The notes under the pieces are model-generated. The model was not told the origin of the DNA and searched no databases. It worked only from the letters and a program-made list of their open reading frames with translations. Of a stretch of DNA of 64,000 nucleotides, positions 35,216 to 47,200 are shown in pieces. Origin of the DNA: Anaeramoeba flamelloides (taxonomy: Eukaryota > Metamonada > Anaeramoebidae); NCBI GenBank assembly GCA_027625915.1, contig JANTQA010000012.1, forward strand, positions 4,920,501-4,984,500, read 5' to 3'. Every line of letters starts with the position of its first letter. Positions within the stretch are counted from its first letter, which is position 1. The position numbers and the translations under genes were made by a program.

Positions 35216-35402
35216 TTTCAACTCAGGTGTGAATTGGCAACTTCTCATTCAACTTTTGAAAACCGTTGAAAACCATTTCAAATAATTTGAAATAATTTGA
35301 AATAATTTGAAATTATTTGAAATTATTTCAAATTATTTGAAATGGTTTTCAACGGTTTCCAAAAGTTGAATGAGAAGTTGCCAATTCACACATGAGTTGA
35401 AA
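35216..35402. repeat. Large spacer-free palindrome, about 187 bp
   Basis: Left half runs from TTTCAACTCAGGTGTGAATT through GGCAACTTCTCATTCAAC and CGTTGAAAACCATTTCAAAT; right half is its inverse ending TTCACACATGAGTTGAAA. Only a few mismatches. The centre is a tandem of AAATAATTTG units. It can extrude as a cruciform. The surroundings have no gene. Confidence 0.9.
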
Positions 35403-35639
35403 GGGCTGTATTTTCAAACCTTTTTAAGTGAAATTTCATTTTGAATTTCGTTATATAAAATAATTATATCTTAATGATCACTCCTTACTTAAGAAAAATG
35501 AATCTAAAAATTTGAATTAAGATCTCTTGACTCTATATTCTTGATAGTCAATAAATCTGTTGATCAACTTCAAAAGTAATTTCGTACTGTCCATCAAAAT
35601 CAGTTATATCCTCAACAGTGAAAAGATGAAAAAAAAAAA

Positions 35640-37010
35640 TTAGTAATGGTCTTCACTACACGATCATGAAAAAATTTTTTCAAAAAAAAATTAAACATTT
35701 GCTAATTTTATACTTTTTGATAGCTTTATTTATAATAAACACTATTGGTAATAAAAGATCTTGGATCAAAAATTATTATTTGAAGATATTTTACAATTAA
35801 AGTTGGAGAATCCAATTTTCCAGGTTTTAGTAAGATTTTTTTTCAATTCAATAGTAAAAAATTTGAATATTTTTATTTTCACAGTTAAGAGGTTATAATC
35901 ATATATTTTAAAAGTATTTTAAATTTAATAAATATCTTTCAAATGGATAACTAATTATTTTCACTATTATGGAATTATTTATTGATATTATTGAAAAAAA
36001 GATTTTTTTTTGATTTTCCGTTAGGTTATTTTTAATTTTTGAAATGAACAGAAAATTTTAATAAATTTTGGGTTTATTCCAAAAAGTAAAAAAAAAAACC
36101 TAGGCACTTATTGGGACTTGACGGGCACTTTCGTTAGGTTTTCCAGAATTTAAAAGAATAGAGAAAAATCAAAAATTTTGCTCAGTTCTTGTGAATTCTG
36201 GAAAACCGCCGTTAACTTTTCTTGGGGCTTTCTGTTTTATTAATTAATTGGTTAGATTTTCTTGAGATTTCTGTTTATTTAGAAAATCAAAAGATTTTTG
36301 TTCGGTTTTATTGGGTTTTCTGGATATTCGGAAAATTGATAGATTTTGGTTAGTTTTTTTTTACTTTTTGAAATAAACCGAAAATTTATAAAAATTTTCA
36401 GTTTATTTCAACAAGTAAAAAAAAACCTAGAACACTTACTAAATACAACAGAAAACCTCAAAAAAACCTAGAACCCTTCAAAATAAATAGAAAACTCACA
36501 AAACCCTAACGAAAATCAATAGATTTCCTGAATAAAATAGAAAACCTCAAAAAAACCTAGAACAATTAACTAATAAAACAGAAAGCCCCAAGAAAACTGT
36601 AGTTATTTTTTTTTTTAATTTAAAAGAATTAAGTAAAATTTTTGATTTGTCTTTATTCTTTTAAATTTTGGTAAATCTAGGCACTTGAATGAACTTGACA
36701 GCACTTGACAGACACTCTCAATAATTATCATCAGGAAATTTTTTTTCTGTTTCAGTTTTATTAGATGAGTACAATGTTTTCAAAACTATTAGTAATTATC
36801 TACCAAAGTAAATACCTCCAAGTTGAATTAAACTATAATCCATTCGTCAGTTTATTTGGAATTTTTTACCCGAAAAATACCTTTTTTTTCTATACGAGAG
36901 ACTTTTTAAAATCATTTTACTATACTAACAACAATAAATACAATAGTTCCATGAATCTAAACTTTTGTAATTTTGATTATTTTGTGAATAAACTTTATTA
37001 TTAAAGATAA
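35640..37010. repeat. Composite repeat element with nested stem-loops, copy 1
   Basis: Left flank (35660-36000) aligns with 61560-61870; the centre (36080-36720) holds several stem-loop modules with linkers such as AACAGAAAACCTCAAAAAAA; the right flank (36755-37010) aligns with 62745-63000 (shared ACTAACAACAATAAAT, GTGAATAAACTTTATTA / GTGAATAAGCTTGATTA). The left flank also aligns inverted with 51500-51650. The 79-codon plus frame at 36765-37004 lies in the right flank and is probably not a gene. Confidence 0.65.
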
Positions 37011-37106
37011 AAGGTTAAAGAATGGTGTTTGGTTTGTCTAACTTTTTTTTTTCAATTTTATTTTTTCATACTAATGTAGTGTGGTTCAAAAAATGAATTG
37101 TTTATT

Positions 37107-37402
37107 TTTTCATTTTTTTTTTCCCGAAATCGAAATTGAAGTTGGTAAGACTAATATATTGGTAGGTGTACAAGAATAAATTTATATTTTTAGTTTGTAG
37201 AAGGAAATATTTCTTTCATTTTTAATCAATTAACAAAAATAATAAATAATATTTTTAAAAGCTACAAATAAAACACAACCCAATTAAAAATTCCAATTAA
37301 CAACTCAAAAATATAAATTTATTCTTGTACACCTACCAATATATTAGTCTTACCAACTTCAATTTCGATTTCGGGAAAAAAAAAAAGAAAAAATTTATTT
37401 TT
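37107..37402. mobile_element. Foldback/TIR element, about 296 bp
   Basis: Arms TTTCCCGAAATCGAAATTGA ... GGTGTACAAGAATAAATTTA and the inverse (TAAATTTATTCTTGTACACC ... TTCGATTTCGGGAAA), about 85 bp each and nearly identical. The inner edge CCGAAATC.GAATTGAAG..GTAAGACT is shared with the 42165-42738 element, so the two are related families. Confidence 0.8.
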
Positions 37403-37679
37403 TTACCCTCAAGACTAAATACTATATCACATATGCAAAAAGTGATGTCTTAATATTTGTAATTTTTCCAAAAACTATAAAACTTTTCTTATACACTTGA
37501 GCTGAATGGATTTATTGTTAACAAACCTGGGGTTTTCTAAAAGCAAAAAATACAATATAATAAATAAATAAAAATGTTTAGGATTGTTTTGTCTTTTGAT
37601 TTCTGAAAATTATTTTCCATTTTTGAGTTTCTGTTCCAACCCCAAACATGTTTTATTCTTTTATTAAAATGAATTTTTT

Positions 37680-37935
37680 ACTATTAGAAACCCCATCCTC
37701 GTTGTCAAGATACCTCTCCACAGTTGGGAAACCTTGGAAAGGTTTTTTGGTTTTTGGATAAATGACAAATTTTGTAAAAAAACTAAAAATATTAAGACAT
37801 CACTTTTTGAACATAAAATCCCGAGTTGAAGATCGATCAACTAAAAAATACAATATCAAGTCATCACAAATTATACAAAGTAACCATTTTTTTTTTTTTT
37901 TTTTTTTAGGGATTGTAAACCTTGACCTCTCTTTT
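37680..37935. mobile_element. Half copy of the GGTTTACAATC TIR family
   Basis: Right terminus TTAGGGATTGTAAACCTTGA, preceded by GAGTTGAAGATCGATCAACTA and AAGTCATCAC, parallels the right end of 42165-42738. The left arm is not evident. The 73-codon plus frame across it is spurious. Confidence 0.5.
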
Positions 37936-40900
37936 TTGTCAGAATATCTATATTGTATATTTATGAATTTTATTAAAAACTAGAAAATAAATTTATTTTT
38001 CACTACTGACTTTAAATACAATTCATTTTTTTTTTTTTTCAAATAATACTAACAATTTATTAAATTTTTACTATTATATTTATTTTAATTATTTTAAATC
38101 TGGGTATGTTCTTTTGTGATTATTTTCATCAGTTATAAAATTCGATATAAAATGGTAAAAATATTCAAAAAGTGAAACTCTTCCAAGATTCAACTCCTAT
38201 TTATAACTTTGGTTCTTATCACAAATAGTATAATAGATGGTATTTTGGTTTCAAAATTAAAATTTATCATCGAACAAAAAAATCAACATTAATTAATAAT
38301 GGTTTACACAATTAAAATTTTCTAAATTGGGCAAAGTGCCTACTTTTTTAAAAAAACAAAATAATCAAAGTTGAAAAAAAGCGAAACATGGTTTTTAATT
38401 GGGAACATTACTGAAAATGAAAAGTACGATCAATTAAAAAGTGAATAAATTTATAAATAAAGACAAAATGAAGTATTCAGTACAATAACAGTTTTTTTAA
38501 TACTATCTTTTACTATGGGTTTTTCTTTGATTGATCAATTTTTAAAAATTTGTTCAAAAAATTAACTACTTTTGATCTCCAAAAAATTACCAAAAAGTTC
38601 GAAAAATCAAGTAGATTTAAATTGTATTTGTTGGGTTGATTGAAAATAATATTATGGATTATTCTTTGGAGTTAATTGGTTTCTTCTTTTTATTGATTTT
38701 ACAATTCATTTTCAGAAATGTTCCCAAATATAAACTGTGATTCACTTTTTTTTCTGTTTCACTTTTTTACGAAAACAGTAATTCAAAATTTTTACTTTTT
38801 ACAAGAAAGTATTTTCTAAATAAAAGAAAAAAATTTATTTCGAGTTAAAAATCTTGGTTTTACACAAATTATTTATTGAGAAAATATCAATAATTTCATC
38901 AAAATCGATTTAAAATTGATATTTGTAACAAATCTAAACAAGTTTTTCAATAGAAAGTTGGGATAAAATTTTGATCTAGATAATTTGATTTGAACTGAAA
39001 TAAAATTTCCTATATTAAAGAAATTTACAATTTACTCTTGTATACTCAAAATTTGGAGAAATACTTTTGTTTTCAAGAAAATCTTCTAAATATAAAGGTA
39101 CTCCTTTACAAAAATATTTTCGAAATAAAGGACGAGATTCTGTATTTTAAAATATTTTTTTTGAGGTACTGGTGGTTTTTTATTACTTGTTTTGTGTTTT
39201 GAAAATGTTTAGGCAAGGAATATCGGTTCATTTTAAAGATTGTCTTGATAATTGTTTGGTTGCCTAGGAGATCTCAATCTAAAGATTTTCAAAAGTGGTT
39301 ATTTTTCACTTTTCAGTATTGTTTTTATTTTCACAAGCTTTAGTCTGTTCTCTCAAAAAAGCTCATTTGGTTAACTTTTTTTTTTTTATTGAATTAGATA
39401 AGGACATTCTAAAATTACGTTCAACTTGATAACTTTAATACCCATTTTTTTCTTTCTTTTATGTTTCGATAAAAAAATTAAAATCTTATTGCAAAAAATT
39501 GTAATTATTACTATTTGTAGAAAAATAAATCGAATAATATTTTCTTTTTAAAAAAAGTTTCTGAGATCAAGTAAATTTCGAATAATGAAATTCCACAAAT
39601 AGGTTATATTTTTATTTTACTGTTGAGAATTGGGTATTAGGTGATTTATTTTTATTTCTTTTGATTTTCGTTTTTTCGGAAAACTATTTGGGAATGTTGT
39701 TTATTTGATTTTAAAATTAAAAGTAGGTTGTGGTTTCTTTAGAATTTTGTGGTCTTCCAATTCTAATTGTTTGGAAAACGAAACTTTAATTTTAATCGTT
39801 AATTGCACTGATGGAAAGTGACTTTCGACTATTTCTTTTTTGAATTTATAATTATTTGATCACAAACAGAAAAAATCAACAATTGCTATTTCAATTAAAG
39901 CAACCTTGAAAAAATGATTTGGGTTATTTATTAATGAAGATCTGTTGGAAAAATTGCAAACTAATTTGTTACTGTTACATAAGAATTATTACTCGGGATT
40001 TTATGAAACTTTAAATTTTGTTTTTTTTCTTGTATTTTCAAAAGTTTACCTTTCTTGAAGAACAGTCTTTCAATGAGAATAAATGAGGTATTTAATCTGA
40101 AAATACTTTAAAACAATTCTTGTTTGAATCATAACAACTACCTTTTATTTATGTCTTGACAAATTTAAAGCAAATATAAAAAAATTAATATCTATTTTGA
40201 CTTTTTTCACCATTTTGAAGATATCATTTACCAGTTCAATCTCAAAAATAATTGTGTACACAATCCAAAAGACTTTTATTTAAGAATTCTTATCATTTCT
40301 GTGTTTTCCAAAAGAATGTTTTGATATGATCCGTTTTTAAATAATTAGAAAAAATTTTCACTTTCTGTTTTCTTTTTGAAGATCTTATCAATTACAGTTT
40401 TTGATGAATTAGATTGTTAGAACTGTCCCATGCTTATTTGTTCTGTAAATTTTTTATATGTCCCTTGGTGTAGACTTGTTCAAGATAGAATCTTGGATAA
40501 AACAATTATTTCAGAATTGCAAAAAGCCAAAATAGTTGTAATGTTAACTAATTGAAATTCCAAATACTTGAAAATTGCTCACAACAAAACTAATAGGAAT
40601 CGTCTGGCATAACCATGAACCAACAAAGTCAAATTGTTCGTTTTCTATTTTCTTCTGCTTCATAAAACAATCTTGTAATTGCTTGAGAATCGTGTACTTA
40701 AAACAAATTTATTTTTAGATTTTTCTTTTTCTGTTCCTGATCGAATCATCTTCTTTCAAAATCGACAACCAAGACTTCTTTCACCCCCCATAAATCATTT
40801 TTCTTGATATGCTTAGTACTTGAGATTTTGATCCAAAAAAAAAATAAGGTGTATTAATCCAAAGTTGTTTTGAGAAAAAAAATTTTTTTTTTTTTTATTG

Positions 40901-41205
40901 GTGAATATTTTGAGAAAGCAATTTCTTTAATACAATAGGTGTAAAGTTTAAAGAATTTTTTGAGACTTTAAAACAATTTACAAATAAAACTTCGAAATAC
41001 TTTTCAATAGAAAAAAAAGTAAACATAAGAGGAAAGTATGATCTGTGATTGGCGTTTTGTAATTTATTTTCGATATTTAAACAATACTTTTTAGAATAGT
41101 TAATATGGAAAACTTTAGAATTCCTCTTTTTGAAAGATTTTGAAAAAGTGAAAATAAATTTTTTTATTTTTTTCCAAAACAACCTGCCCTTTTTTGAAGT
41201 AAATT
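37936..41205. other. Intergenic region upstream of the PAS-like gene
   Basis: No supported gene. It is AT-rich with A/T tracts. 40560-40800 is less AT-rich; a plus frame without ATG (GIVWHNHEPTKSNCSFSIFF...) and a minus run MGGERSLGC occur there, neither convincing. The last 300 bp probably hold the promoter of the gene at 41206. Confidence 0.35.
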
Positions 41206-44200
41206 ATGGGAAACTCCACACCACACAAAACACTTTCCCAAAAGTCATGGAAAAAATACTTAAGAATGATTTCAAAATCAAAAGACGCGATCCTTTTAAT
41301 TGATGAAAATGTTCACTTTTCTTATTTGAACCGAAAAGCTGCAAAAATGCTAAAAATTACAAACAGGAAAAACATCAAATTAACACCTACTTCAATTTCT
41401 CCTTTAAAGCAACCCCACCTAGAAGTAGACAGTGCGTCTGGCACTAAAGTTATCATTAAAAATCTTGTGAAGTAACATTCAATTTTATTCCTTTCTTTTT
41501 TTTTTTTTTTTAATTATTCTGTTTTGGAAAAAATAATAAGAATTTTTTCACCAAAGAAAACGATCAAGCAAAAACAGATTCTTTTTTGTTTAATTATAAG
41601 CCCCCAGTTCTTTGAATTTTCAGAGGAAAAAAAGTGATTGAACTTACCAAGTACCAAAGAGGCAATTCAACAGCAAGAAATCCACCTTAAGTCTTTGTTT
41701 GCTCCATCGATTTTTCAAGAAAAAGTATCCAAACAACAACAGCACTTCAAGATAGTCCCTGACTTACTGTTTCGTTTGGTTTTAAAAAGTCGAAAGAAAA
41801 AATGAAAAAACCCTTTAATTTTCAATTGATTGACAGGCAAACTTCATTTTTTGTAACATTGCAAACATTTTAATTACATGATCTCTAACCTTGATTTTTT
41901 GGTTGTAGTTTGGTTTACATTTTTCTAAAAGTTGATTGTTTTGCTCTCTAAATTTTCTTTTTTATCAAAAACTGATTAATTTTCCATTTAAGGGACTAGT
42001 CTCGAGTAAATTTTTTTACCTAAATTTAATAGAGATTGAGACAATTTTTTGCCAATTAATTAGATTTGAAAGACCCTGTTTATTTTCAAGATTAAACTTA
42101 TTTCTAGATTAGGAATCCTTATTTAGAAATTGGTCAAAAAAAAAAATAATAGAGACTAGTCCTTTAAGGTTTACAATCACTTAAATTTGAAAAAAAAAAT
42201 TCTTTTGTGTCGGGATGGCCACTTGTCAATTTGGTTCTTAGCTGATCGATCTTTCGACTTGGTATGGGTTTTAATAGTGGTTCAAAATGGCAATTTTTGA
42301 CAATTTATTTATTTTTTTTTTCCGAAATCCGAATTGAAGAGTGTAAGACTCATAAAACCAGAAAGTAAGTTTTATAAAAATATTATTTGATTTTGTGGTT
42401 GTCAATTGAATTTTTTATTAGATTTGGTTTTATTTGGAGCTTTTAAAAAACACTTTTTTTTCATTTGGTTAATTGACAAAAAAGTAGATTAAAATTTTCT
42501 TCTACAACCCAAAAATAGAATTTTTTTTATTAAAAACCGATCAACATATTAGTCTTACACTCTTCAATTCTGATTTCGGAAAAAAAAAATAAATAAATTG
42601 TCAAAAATTGCCATTTTGAATCACTATTAAAACCCACACCAAGTTGAAAGATCAATCAGCTAAGAACCAAATTGACAAGTGGCCACACCCGACACAAAAG
42701 AATTTTTTTTTTTCGAATTTCAGGGGTTGTAAACCTTATGAACAAAGTAATTTTCTCATCAAACTTAAAATTGAGTTTTTGAAATAAAAGAATTGTTTAT
42801 TTCATCTTATCCATCGGTCATAGGTAATGGAAATTCTTTCCTTTTCACTTAATCCTTAATTCATACAAACTCTTATTTAAAATTATTTTCTTGTTTTTTT
42901 GTAAATTTAAAAAGATTCCATACAAGAAAAAGTTAAAATGAAAAATGAATTTTTTGGAAAAAATGTCATAGAAATCAAAGAGTAATCAACATTTTTGACA
43001 AGAAAACACAACCATCATGCTTAACAAAATCAAAAGCACTGGAAAAAGTATGATTTAGAAGTGACTTTTTTTTGGAAAAATTAATTTTCGCTGAATTAAC
43101 AGATCCAAATCTTCTCTATATTAAGAAATGGCATCTTATTTGAGACTTGTCAAAACTATTTTGTTCAAAAAAAGTTTAATTTTTTTTTTTTTTTTATTGT
43201 TGAAGGGGTGAGTTTTTAATTCCTCTTATTTACTGTTAGGTTTTATTGAATTTCAGAAATCAAAAGAAATTTTTTGAAAATTTCGGTTTATTTCAAAAAT
43301 TAAAAAAAAACTGCCGTTAGTTTTTCCAGGATTCAAAAAAATAGAGTAAAATATTATATTTTTCTCTATTCTTTTGAATTCTGGAAAAGCGCCGTTTGAT
43401 TTTCTTGAGTTTTCTGTTTATTTGGAAAATTGATAGATTTTCGTTAGGTTTTTTTGAGTTTTTGAAATAAACAGAAACTTTTAAAAAATATTTCTGTTTA
43501 TTTTAAAAAGTAAAAAAAAAACTGCCTTTAATTTTTCCAGAATTGAAAAGAATTGAGTAAAATATTATATTTTTCTCTATTCTTTTGAATTCTGGAAAAG
43601 AGACGTTAAGTTTTCTTGAGTTTTCTGTTTATTAACAAAACCTAGAACACTTCACAAATAAAACAGAAAACCTCAAGAAAACCTAGGCACTCTACGGCAC
43701 TTGAAGGAACTTTTTACTAATTCCTAAATTTTTATTTCGAAATTTTAATAAAGAATCATAATTTTCTTTATCGATAACTAATGAAAAGATGAATAATGGT
43801 TCTTTATTTTGAATAATATCAACGTTATAATTCTTTTGTTTTCAATTATTTTTGTTTATTTGAAATAAATCTCTAATCCACAATTTTTGATTCTTTCGAG
43901 GAATGAACATCCCCAAAGAAAATGGTTGATATCTTCAACAATATTTTCATTTTGATTATTCACATAAAACACAAAATATTAACAAAAAAAACAAGAATTA
44001 AAAAAATTGAAGTTTTTAACAATTGTTAACAACGAAATAAAATTTTACTCATTTTCAACAATTGAATCATTTTGTGAATTTTTGCTACAATTCAAAAATA
44101 ATTTGTGAAAATCTTGTCAAAAAAAAGAGTAAAAAATAAATTTTTATTTTGCTTTAACTGATATTAAACCCATTTATGCGAATGAGAATTTTTTAGAAAA

Positions 44201-47200
44201 AAAATTTATCTCATTTTTTATAAAAAAATTGTGATAAAATCTTGTAAAAAAATGTTCATTTTTTTTTTTTTTGTAACTTATTTTTGAAAAACAGAACTCA
44301 AAATATATAATATTGGTAATTCAAACAATAATAAATATTTATTTTCAAGTCATATGTTTTTTGGATCATTGAAAAAAAAAAAAAAAATCATTTATTCCAT
44401 TTTCTTAACCGAAAATTACTATTTTCAATTTTTTTGTGAATTTTTTTTAACCAAAATTTTGAAAATGCTTTGTTGGTAGTTTATAAAATAGAGTGATTTT
44501 AGTTCAAGTTGCAAAGTTTTGATTTTTATTTATTTTGATTGTAAACATTACGATCTATATTTAGATAATATGTAAAATTTCAAAATTTTACACTGGAAGT
44601 TGAACTATCCCTATTTTAATTACCCCCTTTTTTTTTATTAGATTTTTAAGAATCCAAAAGAATTGAGTAAAATTTTTGTTTTTCCTTCATTCTTTTGAAT
44701 CCTGGAAAAGCACCATTAGGTATTCTTGTAATTTTAGAATTGAAAAGAAAGGAATAAAATCTTTCTTCAGACTCAATTCATTTGGATTCTGGAAAATTAG
44801 CTTTAGATTTTTTTATTTTTGTTTTGATTAGGAAATCTTTGTATATCTAAATAAAAACTTAAAATATATTGATTTTATAAATTCAAACTCAAAACGAAGA
44901 AAAGCAAGAAACCACAAGAAAACTATCTTTAGCTTTTTTTGCTTTTAAAAGAATTTAGTTAAATCTTTAATTTTACTCTATTCTTTTGAATTATAGAAAA
45001 CCTAGGCAGCCTACATTACTTTACGACACAAAAATCCACAATATGGATGTTAATGTATATCATTATTATATCTAATAATTTTTAAATGTTCTTGTACTTT
45101 ACATCCAGAACTATTAATAATTAATTTTTGTCTAAACTTATTTAGATTTGCATTTAATAATTTTAAATTTTCTATTTCCCAATTAATATTTTCATCTATT
45201 TTTTTGAAAAAAACTAATTTTATTAATGTCTTGAAAACTAAGAAATTCCAATTCACATTAAATTTTATAACTTTCTTTTAAAGATTTAAATTCTTACTTG
45301 ATCAATTTGTTACCTCATTTTGAGAACTTATTCTTTGAATAATGTTGATTAATTTTTAAAAATTCTTGTGACTTTTTTTTTTTTCAAACATCTATCGAGT
45401 CAAAATCTTTTTGGAAAAGATTAAATAGAACCAATCAATCGAATAATTAATTAACATATATTGATTTGAACATTTGTAAATTTAGTTATTAGCTAAATTG
45501 TATATAATGTAAATTATTTTTAATGTTTTAAAAATTATTTTTGTAAACGTTTCTCTTTTTTTTCTAGTCAAATTCCTAAATAGTTTATTTTGATATAAAT
45601 TGTTTAATTTCAATATTTTATCAGTGTTTGGGGCTATTCCAAATTATTTAATAATTTTATATATTTTTACAATTTTTTTGTCAATTTATATTATTGTTCG
45701 TACGATTATTCAAATCAAATCTTCTGCAAACTTTTGAACAGAGTGAACTAAATCTATTTTTTTTTTTTTTCCTATTAAAAAATGACTGATAAATCCAAAT
45801 AATGAAGGTGATAACAGGTTTCCAAAAAGTCATGAATTTGTTTTAAAATTGCAAAGTGTTTATTAAAAGGGGTGCTAACTTGTATCTCTTTTCGAAAGTA
45901 TTTTGACACTTTTTCCAAGAAAACCAAGATCAAATGAAAAATTTTATCATGTAAAAAATGCAATAACGACTACTTAATATGACAACTCCCTCCCTGGAAA
46001 AAATGAGGAATAAAACAAATAAAAAAAAAAAAGAAAGAAAGAAATCAATTGAAATATTCTTCACCCCGCTTTAAAATTCAAATATGAGATATTTTAATCT
46101 CAAAACTGCGTTTATTTTTTGAAGATTAATGTTGATTATTTAATTTTTTTTTTCTTGAAAAAGAACAAATCCAGTAAAATTTATGTGTATTAGCCATCCT
46201 GTTACAGGATACTTTGAGTAATTAATAAATTGAACAAAATTAACTTTACTTTCTTTTTAAAGATATAAATAATGCTCCATAAAGCCTAAAAACAGGCAAC
46301 GATATTTTTTTGATATTTTTATTTTTTTTTTATAAAATAAAATTTTTTAAGGGTCTAGTCACTTGCAGTGGATTAGCTCCCTACCAAGGAGATTACTCGC
46401 TGAAAATAATATTGCTGAATTTACTTTCTTTTGGTTGAAAAAAAAAATAATAAAAAAGAAATATAGAAAATATAAAAATCCAAAGAAATAACATAAAATA
46501 AAAAATACTAATTAACAAAATAAAAGTCGCATGATATCATACAAAACGAAATTAAAAATAAAATCAATGAATTTAAATGAAAAAAATCCAAATAACAACT
46601 AAAAAAAAAATTGATAGGATCTCTAATTAGCAAAAAATCCAACTAACACATTTAAAAGTTTCAAATAATTCTCAATTCCAAAAAATCAAATTTTAAAAAA
46701 AAAAAAATCTTTTTCTTATTTTAGATTTTTAAATCTTTAAATTTCTGCAATTTGAAACAATTTTTTTTCTATTTAGTGAAAACCGATTCAAAATAATTTC
46801 ATACAACGTGTTGTTTTTCTTCAAGCTAATATAAATCATAAATAAATATTCAAACACATGCTAAAAATCTAGAAAAAATACTTTAAATAAGGGACAATAG
46901 GATTTGATTTAATTGCACCTACTCACAATAAATAAATAAAATTCTGATTATTTTATAACCCTCTAGTTTTGAAAAAATAATGATTTTTTAAGATTCTTTC
47001 TTAAAAAAAAAAAATCATTTAAAAAATGAAAAAAAAAAAATAAAAAAAAATCTTCAAGATCTCAAAAATAACCCTAGACCTAAACTTCGAAACTGGAACT
47101 GTTAGATTCAGAATGATAATTCTACATTTTTAAAATTGGAAATTGAGTGTCACTACTTGTCACTTTTTTCTTAAAATGACCTAATTGTTCATTGTTGATT

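Noticed and set aside
36765-37004. 79-codon plus frame
   Set aside because: Lies in the right flank of a composite repeat; the second copy at 62.75-63.0 kb does not keep the frame.
40895-41182. 95-codon minus frame just upstream of the PAS-like gene
   Set aside because: Phe/Lys/Asn-rich, overlaps the probable promoter, no family resemblance.
45775-45990. Minus-strand frame FLEKVSKYFRKEIQV... in the PAS-gene intron
   Set aside because: Looks mildly coding but has no start, no partner exons and no recognised family; too short to be significant here.
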